Positions 25,416 through 34,493 of a stretch of DNA of 64,000 bases are shown piece by piece. Numbering within the stretch: the stretch's first letter is position 1; each line of letters starts with the position of its first letter. The DNA comes from Echinicola vietnamensis DSM 17526 (GTDB lineage: Bacteria; Bacteroidota; Bacteroidia; Cytophagales; Cyclobacteriaceae). The stretch lies in the NCBI RefSeq assembly GCF_000325705.1, contig NC_019904.1:3784001-3848000 (forward strand). Direction: 5' to 3'. Under the pieces are notes generated by a model. It was not told where the DNA came from, did not search any database, and saw only the letters and a program-made list of their open reading frames with translations. The translations under genes were made by a program, and so were the position numbers.

Positions 25416-25943
25416 TTAGTTTATTGTCTCTTTTACACTCCCGCACTTCAGCATTTTGTCACCGAAGTATGGGTTTTTGATTTCCTTTTGATTGGATAGC
25501 CAATAGGCACCGGCATTGTTATTTGCCATGGGGCAATACTCCAGGTACACTTCACCCATAGAAAGTTCACCACTTTTTACTAAAGAGGCCATTTCATTAC
25601 TCAACGAAGCGAAAGCTTTGCGCTGGCCATCCAAAGTAGTAGCTGAAACCACCTTTGCCGCCTCCGCCTTAGCTTCCTGCCAGTTATCTTCGGAGCCTAA
25701 AGACGCTTCCAGTTTGGTTGCAGCCTTTTTGGCCTCATTCATCTGTGAAGCGACCAGGGCTTCTTTCAAGTGGATATAATGGCCGTAAGCAATACCCAAT
25801 TTTTTGTCTTTGAACATAGGCTCCATCTTTTGGCTCATTTCCTTTTTTTCATCATGACTACCGTGATCGTGTTGCGCAAATACTCCAAAGCTTACTAAAG
25901 CCATTGAAACTATTAGAATTGTGTTTTTCATTTTTGTTTTCAA
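25416..25943 (-). CDS. DUF3347 periplasmic protein
   Basis: A 175-residue exported protein with a signal peptide (ILIVSMALVSFGVFAQ), a His-rich start (HDHGSHDEKKEM) and a helical DUF3347 domain. It ends in the conserved YCPMANNNAGAYWLS, then NPYFGDKMLKCG. The same domain is fused to the C-terminus of the CusB-like adaptor 0.2 kb upstream in the operon (FCPMADNNKGANWLS). The two are therefore paralogous copper-binding modules, one free and one tethered to the pump. The free form could shuttle Cu(I) to the pump, like CusF. Confidence 0.87.
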   Translation of the reverse strand: MKTKMKNTILIVSMALVSFGVFAQHDHGSHDEKKEMSQKMEPMFKDKKLGIAYGHYIHLKEALVASQMNEAKKAATKLEASLGSEDNWQEAKAEAAKVVSATTLDGQRKAFASLSNEMASLVKSGELSMGEVYLEYCPMANNNAGAYWLSNQKEIKNPYFGDKMLKCGSVKETIN

Positions 25944-25985
25944 TTTGATAGCCTGTCAACCGACAGGCCGGGTTAAACATTAATA

Positions 25986-26117
25986 TTAAAGATTCAAAAT
26001 TTGTATGGTGGCTATCCAAATCACAATAAGAATTACTATACCCCAGACGATTCGTCCAGTCCACATTTTTAATTTTGAAGGGGCTTTTTCATCCCCTGTT
26101 TTACAGCATTCTTTCAT
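25986..26117 (-). CDS. 43-residue single-helix protein between cusB and DUF3347 genes
   Basis: The frame starts at the ATG at 26115-26117 and reads MKECCKTGDEKAPSKLKMW, then one membrane helix (IVWGIVILIVIWIATIQIL). The CC pair next to a single membrane segment is typical of small proteins found in copper-efflux operons of Bacteroidota. It starts 1 bp after the cusB stop, which supports real translation. Its role is unknown; it may be a small pump partner or metal relay. Confidence 0.65.
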   Translation of the reverse strand: MKECCKTGDEKAPSKLKMWTGRIVWGIVILIVIWIATIQILNL

Positions 26118-26118
26118 T

Positions 26119-27909
26119 TTACTTGATATTTTCCTCTACCTCCCCACAAGTGAGCATAGATTCCCCGAAGTAGGGATTGCGGATCTCCTCTTCGGTGCTT
26201 AGCCAGTTAGCTCCTTTGTTATTATCTGCCATTGGGCAAAACTGAACGTACAGTGTCTGATCCAATGGATTAAAGGCTTTGGTCATGGCAATCATTCCTT
26301 CAGATACCTGCTGAAATGTAGTGCGTAGTTCGGCTATCGTTTTAAGGTGCTGAACATGTTGCAATGCATTTTTCAGGTCACTGCTATAGCTCATCCAGGC
26401 ATTGTGTGACTCACCGGTAAAAGCAGACATATTCACCTTATCCAGTGTTGTTTTGAGATCGGAAGCGGCTTTTTGAGCCTGATCAAATTCATCGGCCGTT
26501 AAGGCATCCTTAAATTTGAGGTATTCAGTATAAAGGGGCCGCAATGCTTCTTTCGCCTTCTGACTAATTGACACTGGCTCAGTCTCTTTTTTCTTGACCT
26601 GGCCTGACGAAGCGGGCATGTCCATACCCCCATGATTATGGCCTGTCATGGCCGGGCCACCTTCAGGGTTCATCATGCTCGGTTTCCCTACCAGTTGAGC
26701 CGCTGCGTCTATACTGAAGGTACCATTCACGGCTATTTCCTCACCTTCCTCCAGGCCACTCTCCACAATAAAGCTGTCACCTAAACCCGGCCCAAGCGTT
26801 ACATCACGCATCATGAAACTTACTCCACTGCCGGAGGTATTTTTCACATAGACTACAGAGCGTTTACCCGTCCACATTACGGCTGTTTTCGGAACGATAA
26901 CATTGTTGGACTTTTTCGGCAATGTAGCTTCTACCGTACCGGATGCAAACATTTCAGGTTTTAGCTGATTGTCTTTATTGGGCACTTCTACCCGGGCCTT
27001 GGCTACCCGGGTTTTTGGATTAATTACCGGATCTAAAAAGCTTATCTTGCTTTCAAACGTTTGGCCCGGGAGTGATTGAACTGTAAACCGCACCTGGTCT
27101 CCCTTATTTATCCAGGGCATATCCGACTCATACACATCAAACAGCACCCATACGCGTGATAAATTTGCAATCTCATAAATAGGTTCCCCTCGCTTGATGT
27201 AGTCACCCACATTAACATTTTTGCTCAACACATAGCCTGAAATGTCTGCCGTAATTGGAAATTCATCGGAAGGGGTACCACTTTCTAATATTTTATCTAT
27301 CTGACCGTCTGAAAGCTTCCAGTTTTTGAGTTTTGCCCGGGCTGATTTAAATAATTGTGGTTGTGTATCTTTGATTTTTTGCGCTTCAAACAATTCCTCC
27401 TGAGCAGTAACTAAATCAGGCGAATAGATATAGGCAATTACCTGTCCCCTGCGCACATATTCACCTGTGAAGTTAACATTCAGTCGTTCAATTCTACCTG
27501 GAATGTGACTGGATTGAGAGGAAACAAGCCGCTCATCTTCCTGTACCTTCCCGTTTAATCTAACTGTTTTCACTGGATCCATGGTACCCACAGTGGCAGT
27601 TCTAATATCAGCTAGTTGCATGGCGGTAGGCGACATACTTACTGCCATTGGGTCAAGTACTTCATCCTGATCATCCTCCAAAGGAATGAGGTCCATTCCA
27701 CAAATAGGACAGTCTCCGGGTTCACTCTGACGGATCTGTGGGTGCATAGAGCAGGTCCATACGGTCTCTCCGGCTATTTCTGTCGTGTGCTGGTGCTCAT
27801 CATCCATTTTACTCTCAGATGATGAACCACCAAAAATCAACCAACCCAGCAATAACCCTATTGCCAGTGTTGACAGTGCTACGATTATTATTTTTTTATT
27901 CGCGTTCAT
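26119..27909 (-). CDS. cusB: CusB-type RND periplasmic adaptor with heavy-metal-binding and DUF3347 domains
   Basis: A 596-residue membrane-fusion protein. An N-terminal anchor is followed by a metal-binding module, WTCSMHPQIRQSEPGDCPIC with GMDLIP, at about 50-77. The adaptor core has lipoyl-type halves, a coiled coil (LVTAQEELFEAQKI) and beta-barrel. A His/Met linker (MTGHNHGGMDMP) and a C-terminal DUF3347 domain complete it. It links the RND pump to the outer-membrane channel and can hand over Cu(I)/Ag(I). It is 1 bp from the TolC-like gene, in one operon with the pump genes. Confidence 0.92.
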   Translation of the reverse strand: MNANKKIIIVALSTLAIGLLLGWLIFGGSSSESKMDDEHQHTTEIAGETVWTCSMHPQIRQSEPGDCPICGMDLIPLEDDQDEVLDPMAVSMSPTAMQLADIRTATVGTMDPVKTVRLNGKVQEDERLVSSQSSHIPGRIERLNVNFTGEYVRRGQVIAYIYSPDLVTAQEELFEAQKIKDTQPQLFKSARAKLKNWKLSDGQIDKILESGTPSDEFPITADISGYVLSKNVNVGDYIKRGEPIYEIANLSRVWVLFDVYESDMPWINKGDQVRFTVQSLPGQTFESKISFLDPVINPKTRVAKARVEVPNKDNQLKPEMFASGTVEATLPKKSNNVIVPKTAVMWTGKRSVVYVKNTSGSGVSFMMRDVTLGPGLGDSFIVESGLEEGEEIAVNGTFSIDAAAQLVGKPSMMNPEGGPAMTGHNHGGMDMPASSGQVKKKETEPVSISQKAKEALRPLYTEYLKFKDALTADEFDQAQKAASDLKTTLDKVNMSAFTGESHNAWMSYSSDLKNALQHVQHLKTIAELRTTFQQVSEGMIAMTKAFNPLDQTLYVQFCPMADNNKGANWLSTEEEIRNPYFGESMLTCGEVEENIK

Positions 27910-27910
27910 C

Positions 27911-29158
27911 TTAATATGTTTTTGCGGTTAAGTAATTGAGTTTAGCAAGGGCAATTTGATATTGTGTTTCGGCCGTTGCCTTCATCTTTTCATATTTTAA
28001 AAGCTGTTGCTGCATACGCAGTACCTCTTCAAATTCATTTCCTGAATTACTGTAAGCCGTAAATAATAGATTTAAAGCCTGAATGGATTCCTGAATTTGC
28101 TGATCGTATAGATCAATCAATTCTTGCTGTTGCTGAATTTCAAACCAGGCCATTTCGTAGCTTGACGTAAGGGTATTGGCAAAATCCTCTTTTTGGAGTG
28201 AATAGCTTTCCTGCATGAGTTGCGCTTCTTTAACAGCGGCTTTGTATTTACTCCTGAAAATGGGAATGCTAACGGAAACCATAGGCATCATCGCATTTTT
28301 GCCATTGCCTTGCGGAGCAGCCATGTCGGAGGCTAAATCCGTACGTTCTCCAACCAACACATAGTCAAGGCCCAGACCAAACTTTGGAAGTCCTTGTTTG
28401 TAAGCGACCTCCTCACTTGCCTCACTGGAGGCTATTTTTAAGTCCAGTTCTTCCAATACCGGGTTGTTCGTAAGCAAAGAGTCCTTTCTGAAATTATCAG
28501 GCAAGGCTTGAGCAACGAGTGAATCCTCTACGGTTACCAATGCGTCCTCCTCTCTGTTGAGTAGTTTATTAAACCGGGTCAGCAGAGGAGCTTCCTTATC
28601 GTTCAGAATGGAAAGGTTTGTAGTGGCGTCTTTCAACATAATATCCACACGCAAGAAGTCAACCATCGTACCCACTCCATTTTCAAACTTTTTGTTGGTA
28701 ATGGTTTTATAAGACTCCAGTATTTCAATATTCTCCCGCTCAATCTCTTTCCATTGATTAAGTTCATAAAGCGGATAATAGGCCGCTGCCACTTGGTAAT
28801 ACAACCTATTCCGAGCGTCTAAGAAGGCTTGATATTTTGCTTCCGCCATTAAAGCTGCGGCATTTCCCTGTGCCCGTAGCGTCCCAAACCAGGGGAACAT
28901 CTGCGTTAGGGAAAACCTTGCCTTTTGTGGTCCTACCCTCGTTTCCACCGGTGAAATGAAATAACCAAAAGAGAAATTAGGGTCCGGTAAAGTATTTACC
29001 TGCTCCACCTTCTGTATGGCCGCTTCAAATTCCCGATATTTCGCTTGTAGACCCGGATTGTTTTCCGCTGCTATTTTAAAATAGTCATCCAGGACCTGCG
29101 CCTGACTTACGCTGGTTCCGAGAAAAACAAGTATTACAATATTTACAATAATCTTCAT
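27911..29158 (-). CDS. cusC: TolC-family outer-membrane efflux protein (CusC-like)
   Basis: A 415-residue outer-membrane channel protein with a signal peptide (IIVNIVILVFLGTSVSQAQ). Two OEP repeats with long helices are visible (NNPGLQAKYREFEAAIQKVE and AQLMQESYSLQKEDFANTL). It forms the exit duct of the tripartite metal pump. The start overlaps the RND gene stop by 4 bp and the end is 1 bp before cusB. The length is normal for TolC-type CusC relatives. Confidence 0.9.
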   Translation of the reverse strand: MKIIVNIVILVFLGTSVSQAQVLDDYFKIAAENNPGLQAKYREFEAAIQKVEQVNTLPDPNFSFGYFISPVETRVGPQKARFSLTQMFPWFGTLRAQGNAAALMAEAKYQAFLDARNRLYYQVAAAYYPLYELNQWKEIERENIEILESYKTITNKKFENGVGTMVDFLRVDIMLKDATTNLSILNDKEAPLLTRFNKLLNREEDALVTVEDSLVAQALPDNFRKDSLLTNNPVLEELDLKIASSEASEEVAYKQGLPKFGLGLDYVLVGERTDLASDMAAPQGNGKNAMMPMVSVSIPIFRSKYKAAVKEAQLMQESYSLQKEDFANTLTSSYEMAWFEIQQQQELIDLYDQQIQESIQALNLLFTAYSNSGNEFEEVLRMQQQLLKYEKMKATAETQYQIALAKLNYLTAKTY

Positions 29159-32100
29159 GATTGTGTCTTTTTAAATTTTCTTTCTTCCCTCATAGCGTAT
29201 AAAACCGGCACGATGAAGAAGGTGACGGCTGCGAAGAACATACCTCCGAATGCTGGAATAGCCATTGGGATCATGATGTCTGCTCCGCGACCCGTTGAGG
29301 TAAGTATAGGCAGCAAGGCAATGATGGTGGTGGCGGAGGTCATCACGGCAGGTTTTATTCTTCGTTGACCAGCTTCCACTGTTGCCGCTCTTATTCCTTT
29401 CAGACTGTCTGTTTTATTACGATTAAAACTTTGATCTAAATAAGTAGCCATTAATACCCCATCATCAGTGGCTATACCAAACAAGGCAATAAACCCGACC
29501 CAAACAGCCACGCTCAAATTGATAGTATGTATTTGGAACAAGTCTCGGAAATTCGTACCGAAAAGGGAGAAGTCCGCAAACCAGGTCTGGCCATACAACC
29601 ATAGCATGATAAAGCCTCCACTAAATGCCATGGCAATACCAGTAAACACCATTAATGAAGTCGCTACAGACTTGAATTGGAAGTAAAGGATGAGGAAGAC
29701 GATACCCAATACCAACGGAACAATGATTGAAAGCCTCTTTTCAGCCCTTACCTGATTTTCATAGCTTCCTGAGAACTTGTAGCTGACCCCGGCAGGAACG
29801 ACTAAATCACCTGTATCTATTCTTTCCTGAATAGCTGCCTGGGCATCATTCACCACTCCAACTTCCGAGTATCCGTCCCTTTTGTCAAATAGTACATAAC
29901 CCACCAAAAAGGTTTCCTCACTTTTGATCGCCTGTGGTCCCCTCACATACTCAAAGTCCACCACCTGGCTGATCGGTATTTGTGCTCCTGTAGGTGTAGG
30001 CAAAAGGATCTTACCCAATGCTTCAGGATCGTCCCTGAGTTCGCGTGGATAACGTACCCTCACTGGAAAACGCTCCCTTCCTTCCACAGTTGAAGTAATT
30101 TTCATTCCTCCAATGGCTGTTTCAATGGTCTGCTGTACATCTTCCACATTAAGCCCATAGCGTGAAATCTCATCCCTGTTGATGTTAAGATGAAGATAGG
30201 GCTTACCTACAATTCTGTCGGCAAACACGGCTTCCGCTTTTACCGAAGGAACATTTTTAAGCACTTCCTCCAGTTGCAGCCCAAAGTCTTCTATCGTTTT
30301 CAGATCCGGACCATATACTTTGATACCCATGGGGGCTCGCATACCTGTTTGTAGCATCACCAAGCGGGTTTCAATAGGCTGCAGCTTAGGTGCTGAAGTT
30401 ACTCCCGGTATTTTGGTGACCTTAACAATTTCATTCCAGATATCATCTGGAGATTCAATTTGCGGCCGCCAGTTGCGGAAATAATTCCCGTTATCATCAG
30501 GGATGAGTTCCTCCAAAACAACACCTCGGTTAATGGCTTCCTCATTAGAAAGGCTATCACCGCTATTGAGTATGAAGCGATCTTCCTTATCAACTTTGAA
30601 CCTTATTCGGTGCCCTTTTTCACTGAGCATGTACTCCGGTTTATAGTTGATGACATTTTCGTACATGGAAATAGGTGCCGGATCAAGGGCAGATTCTACC
30701 CGTCCTAATTTGCCTACCGTTAATTCTACTTCCGGGATGTTGGTCAGGAGCATATCCAACTGACCAACTACTTTACGGTTGAACTCAATACCGGAATGTG
30801 GCATGGAGGTGGGCATGAGCAAGAAACTTCCTTCGTCCAGAGAAGGCATAAATTCTTTTCCTACACCCGGGAAAGTATGGGTCAAGCCTGACCAAACTGT
30901 AGTTGTCCGGACATCCCAGCCGAGATTGTCCAATGCTTTAGGAATAAACCCGAAAATGGTATTAAAACCCAACCAAACATTAGCGCCAAGCAAAATCAAG
31001 AAAGTAGGTATCAATAAAAAAGTTATTTTATTATCCAGGCACCATTTTAATATAGATTTGTAGTAATATTCTAAAAGCGTGAACGACCCCAGGATAAATC
31101 CTACCAATAAGGTCACAAAAATAAAGTTGAGTAACAGAGACTTTGAGGCTCCTAGCGGTAGCCAGTATTTAGCTAAAAGCCAGGTTACGCCAATTAGTAC
31201 AATGATCAGCTCGGCATAATTGTAGAGAAATAATACAGGTTTAGAAAAGTTTGCTTTTTTAGTGTCAAAAATATTCTTTAAAATTCCGATTGTACCAAAT
31301 AGTACCAGCAATACGCCACCCCATATCTGACCGGTGAAGAGCCCTAAAATTCCAAATAGTACTAATGCATAGCCGCCATATTTCTTAAGAAATTTATTAT
31401 TGATTTTGAACCCAAAGAACCAATGTGCCAAGGTAGGCATGATCAATAGACTCACTAACAGCGCAGCTACCAGGGCAAAGGTCTTTGTGAATGCCAAAGG
31501 TCCAAAGAGCTTTCCTTCAGCTGCTTGCATGGTAAATACCGGAATGAAGCTGACAATGGTGGTGGAAACAGCGGTGAGAATAGCAGTACCCACTTCCGAA
31601 GCTCCATTGTAAATGGTATCTATCAGTTTTTGACCAGGAGGAGCCTCATCTATATGTTTAATAATGTTTTCGGAAAGTATTACTCCCAAATCCACCATTG
31701 TACCAATGGCAATGGCAATACCGGAAAGTGCAACTATATTGGCATCTACACCAAAATAGCGCATGGCGATAAACACCATCAATACTGCAATGGGCAGGAT
31801 ACTTGAAATGAGAAATGAAGCCCTGAGATTATACACCATCACGATCACTACCAAAATGGTAATGAGCACTTGAAGCGAAATGGCTTCTTCCAGGGTTCCC
31901 AATGTTTCATAAATAAGCTCGGAGCGGTCATAAAACGGAACGATGGTTAACTGGCTTTCCCTTCCATCTGCCAACGTTTTTTTCGGCAGTCCCGGGGCTA
32001 TTTCTTTGATCTTATCCTTGACGTTGTTAATGACCTGCAAGGGATTGGCACCATAGCGGGCCACCACTACGCCACCTACCACTTCAGCACCGTCTTTATC

Positions 32101-32979
32101 CAGCAGACCTCTACGGGTGGATGGCCCCAAGGTGACTACACCAATGTCTTTAATACGGACGGGAACATTTTCCTGAACGGCCACCACGGCCTTTTCAATG
32201 TCTTCTACTTTTTTGATGTAGCCCAAACCACGTACCAGATATTCTGCCTGGTTGATCTCAATGGTTTTAGCCCCCACGTCTTTGTTTGATTTCTGTACCG
32301 CCTGCATTACTCTATGCAATGGGATATCATAGGCTTTTAGAGCATCAGGGTTAACATCAATCTGATATTCCTGTACAAAGCCACCAATAGAAGCCACTTC
32401 CGAAACGCCTTCTGTTGCGTTTAATCCATATTTGACGTAGAAGTCTTGTACGGTACGGATTTCGTGGAGATCCCATCCTCCGGTAGGGTTTCCATCCTTA
32501 TCTCTGCCCTCAATGGTATACCAATACACCTGGCCCAGCGCAGTGGCATCAGGCCCAAGTGCAGGCTGGACCCCTTCCGGTAATAAGCCGGAAGGCAAGG
32601 AACTTAGTTTCTCAAGGATACGGGAACGTGACCAGTAAAACTCTATATCTTCACTGAAAATAATGAAGATACTGGAAAAGCCAAATATAGAAGAACTCCG
32701 TATAGATTTTACGCCCGGAATACCTAATAAATAGGTAGTCAGCGGATAGGAAATTTGGTCTTCTATGTCTTGTGGTGATCGGCCCTGCCACTGGGTAAAG
32801 ACAATCTGTTGGTTTTCTCCTATATCCGGAATAGCATCTACCGGAACGGGATCAGAAGGTAATGCGCCTATCTGCCAACCGAAAGGGGCGGTCACAATGC
32901 CCCAGGCAATGAAGCCAATTAAGATGAGAACGGTAACTAACTTGTTCTCAAGAAAGTATTTAATGATTTTATTAAGCAT
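29155..32979 (-). CDS. cusA: CusA/CzcA-type heavy-metal RND pump
   Basis: A 1274-residue inner-membrane proton-driven exporter. Features include VDAIPDIGENQQIVFTQW near the start, the GIAIAIGTMVDLGVILSEN helix carrying the proton-relay acidic residue, and MLQTGMRAPMGIKVYG with Met residues typical of Cu/Ag pumps. It is 200 or more residues longer than usual CusA (~1050). The excess is several extra hydrophobic helices between about 550 and 690. The start at 32979 (MLNKIIKYFLENK) fits the family; the 26 upstream codons to 33057 do not. It is the first gene of the cusACB-DUF3347 operon. Confidence 0.92.
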   Translation of the reverse strand: MLNKIIKYFLENKLVTVLILIGFIAWGIVTAPFGWQIGALPSDPVPVDAIPDIGENQQIVFTQWQGRSPQDIEDQISYPLTTYLLGIPGVKSIRSSSIFGFSSIFIIFSEDIEFYWSRSRILEKLSSLPSGLLPEGVQPALGPDATALGQVYWYTIEGRDKDGNPTGGWDLHEIRTVQDFYVKYGLNATEGVSEVASIGGFVQEYQIDVNPDALKAYDIPLHRVMQAVQKSNKDVGAKTIEINQAEYLVRGLGYIKKVEDIEKAVVAVQENVPVRIKDIGVVTLGPSTRRGLLDKDGAEVVGGVVVARYGANPLQVINNVKDKIKEIAPGLPKKTLADGRESQLTIVPFYDRSELIYETLGTLEEAISLQVLITILVVIVMVYNLRASFLISSILPIAVLMVFIAMRYFGVDANIVALSGIAIAIGTMVDLGVILSENIIKHIDEAPPGQKLIDTIYNGASEVGTAILTAVSTTIVSFIPVFTMQAAEGKLFGPLAFTKTFALVAALLVSLLIMPTLAHWFFGFKINNKFLKKYGGYALVLFGILGLFTGQIWGGVLLVLFGTIGILKNIFDTKKANFSKPVLFLYNYAELIIVLIGVTWLLAKYWLPLGASKSLLLNFIFVTLLVGFILGSFTLLEYYYKSILKWCLDNKITFLLIPTFLILLGANVWLGFNTIFGFIPKALDNLGWDVRTTTVWSGLTHTFPGVGKEFMPSLDEGSFLLMPTSMPHSGIEFNRKVVGQLDMLLTNIPEVELTVGKLGRVESALDPAPISMYENVINYKPEYMLSEKGHRIRFKVDKEDRFILNSGDSLSNEEAINRGVVLEELIPDDNGNYFRNWRPQIESPDDIWNEIVKVTKIPGVTSAPKLQPIETRLVMLQTGMRAPMGIKVYGPDLKTIEDFGLQLEEVLKNVPSVKAEAVFADRIVGKPYLHLNINRDEISRYGLNVEDVQQTIETAIGGMKITSTVEGRERFPVRVRYPRELRDDPEALGKILLPTPTGAQIPISQVVDFEYVRGPQAIKSEETFLVGYVLFDKRDGYSEVGVVNDAQAAIQERIDTGDLVVPAGVSYKFSGSYENQVRAEKRLSIIVPLVLGIVFLILYFQFKSVATSLMVFTGIAMAFSGGFIMLWLYGQTWFADFSLFGTNFRDLFQIHTINLSVAVWVGFIALFGIATDDGVLMATYLDQSFNRNKTDSLKGIRAATVEAGQRRIKPAVMTSATTIIALLPILTSTGRGADIMIPMAIPAFGGMFFAAVTFFIVPVLYAMREERKFKKTQS

Positions 32980-33107
32980 GATTTCATTCAATTTTCTTTG
33001 AAACTGTTTTGAGAAAAGCGCACGCCAATTGAGAAAAGCGCACGCCAAAGCATGCACTTGGGGCGTAGCAAGACGCTACGACTCAGTGAAAAATTTGAAT
33101 GAAATGC

Positions 33108-33542
33108 TTAAATAAGGAAGGACTGAACGAGTACAATAATGTCACGCTCAATCAATGGGGGGGAATAGTCGTTAAACGAATAATAATCAACTGCAGGGGC
33201 TCTGAAAAGAAACGATACCACAGCGTAGAGCACTGCGATCATTTGAAAGTCAGGAACCGCCACTTTGGACACTTGGGTAAGGTCTTCATGTCCTTCCATT
33301 ACTACAGCCTGGTCTTCGCAACAACCCTTTTTAGTGACCTGCTGATGTTCGCAATCTGGATCATGCTTATCCGTGGCACAAGGTGATTTCTGTGTGGCCA
33401 TTTCGCAGGGCTCAGCTCCTGAAAAGAATGCAATGTTCTCCAACTGCCCCATGCAAAAGTGCATCCCAAGGGTGAAGCTCGTGGAACTGAGCAGCACCAA
33501 TATGGAAAGCAGGATGGCCGATATTTTTCTAAAACGTTGCAC
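33108..33542 (-). CDS. HYC_CC_PP-type exported protein
   Basis: A 144-residue protein with a signal peptide (ILLSILVLLSSTSFTLG), then MHFCMGQLENIAFF, a Cys-rich middle (CEMATQKSPC, DCEHQQ, GCCEDQ), one further hydrophobic stretch and a late SPPL. This is the HYC_CC_PP family, usually beside copper or mercury genes. It is only distantly similar to the two repeat-borne copies at 11092 and 38398. It lies just upstream of cusA in the same direction, so it may be the first gene of the pump operon. Confidence 0.78.
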   Translation of the reverse strand: MQRFRKISAILLSILVLLSSTSFTLGMHFCMGQLENIAFFSGAEPCEMATQKSPCATDKHDPDCEHQQVTKKGCCEDQAVVMEGHEDLTQVSKVAVPDFQMIAVLYAVVSFLFRAPAVDYYSFNDYSPPLIERDIIVLVQSFLI

Positions 33543-33662
33543 TTTGTAGAAAGTCTAATGCGAATTTACGGAATTTAGTTCAGAATGTTCAAATTATAAT
33601 GGGGTAAAACGAAGCAATTAGCATTATATTGCTTGGTAACTTATGGTTTTAAACCCATTATT

Positions 33663-34268
33663 TCATAAATACCTCATTACCAGGTGAAAGTCAACCAGAA
33701 CTAAATCGTTTATTTTGATAGCACCAAATAATTTTTGAGGCGGCTCCAGATCAAAATCTGAAAGTGAAAATGACCGGCTCCCTTCAATGTGCATGCCATC
33801 ATTGGTATAGTCTGTAATTTTGCATCGAACATTGTATTTTTCAGACTTTCCCGCCAGGGAAACTATAACTTCTCCATTTATCAAGTCGGAATCAGGTTGC
33901 TTCACCAACTGCTCAAACTGGATTATAACCGTTGGGAACTCACCAGCCTTTATTGTATTGTGAAAATCCCTGGTCATAAATCGGTTATGACAATCAAAAG
34001 AGGATGCCTTCAGGGTAACTTTGCCATTGAAAATGGTGCGCCCTGAACTAATTTCCCAAACCTGCACAAGCGTGTCCGTACCGTGGTAATCCATTGACTG
34101 GCAGTGAAAGTCTTTGACATTGCTGCCTACGGTCAATTCAAGTCGGCTATCTCCTGTTATGAGCCAAACTTTACTGCCCTGACTGTTTATCGTGAAACTT
34201 CCAAACATCAGTAAAATCAACAGCACAAGTGTTGGGTAAATTCCTTTGGTTCTAAAAAGGGTATTCAT
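33663..34268 (-). CDS. YceI-family periplasmic lipocalin-like protein
   Basis: A 201-residue exported protein with a signal segment (LVLLILLMFGSFTINSQG) and a YceI-like beta-barrel. Recognisable parts are LELTVGSNVKDFHCQS, TRDFHNTIKAGEFP and SLSDFDLEPPQKLFGAIKI. YceI proteins bind polyisoprenoid or other amphiphilic lipids. A second, divergent YceI lies at 35776. It is followed closely by a 55-residue gene in the order of transcription from the right. Confidence 0.8.
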   Translation of the reverse strand: MNTLFRTKGIYPTLVLLILLMFGSFTINSQGSKVWLITGDSRLELTVGSNVKDFHCQSMDYHGTDTLVQVWEISSGRTIFNGKVTLKASSFDCHNRFMTRDFHNTIKAGEFPTVIIQFEQLVKQPDSDLINGEVIVSLAGKSEKYNVRCKITDYTNDGMHIEGSRSFSLSDFDLEPPQKLFGAIKINDLVLVDFHLVMRYL

Positions 34269-34272
34269 TTGG

Positions 34273-34440
34273 CTAGCTCTTGTTCTGTTTGTTTTTGAAC
34301 TTTTCCCGGTACCAGCGAAGTAATTTTTGGCGCTCCTCCTGTCCGAGCATTGTCAGTGATTTATTAAGCTCCTTCTTTAAAAGGCTTTTATCAAAGCTTA
34401 CCTTTTTCAGGCTGAGCTTGCTGTATTCAAACCAGTTCAT
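34273..34440 (-). CDS. Small basic protein of unknown function (55 aa)
   Basis: From the ATG at 34438-34440 the frame gives 55 residues (MNWFEYSKLSLKKVSFDKSL, then LTMLGQEERQKLLRWYREKF). It is helical and basic, with no cysteines or membrane segment. Similar small MNWFEYSK proteins occur beside YceI/porin genes in Bacteroidota as far as I recall. It sits 4 bp from the YceI gene. A longer upstream frame runs through the terminator hairpin and is discounted. Confidence 0.6.
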   Translation of the reverse strand: MNWFEYSKLSLKKVSFDKSLLKKELNKSLTMLGQEERQKLLRWYREKFKNKQNKS

Positions 34441-34453
34441 CGTATTTAAAAAA

Positions 34454-34482
34454 TCCGGGTGGAGAGCATCTCTCCACCCGGA
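34454..34482 (-). terminator. Rho-independent terminator after the porin gene
   Basis: CCGGGTGGAGA (34455-34465) pairs perfectly with TCTCCACCCGG (34471-34481) over a 5-nt loop. Read on the minus strand it is followed by a T-tract (ATTTTTTAAA). It lies 12 bp after the porin stop. Confidence 0.85.
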
Positions 34483-34493
34483 AAACCCCAAGC

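Noticed and set aside
33011..33048. Tandem copies of GAGAAAAGCGCACGCCAA upstream of cusA
   Set aside because: Only two units with no dyad or promoter-like element. Probably a small slippage duplication.
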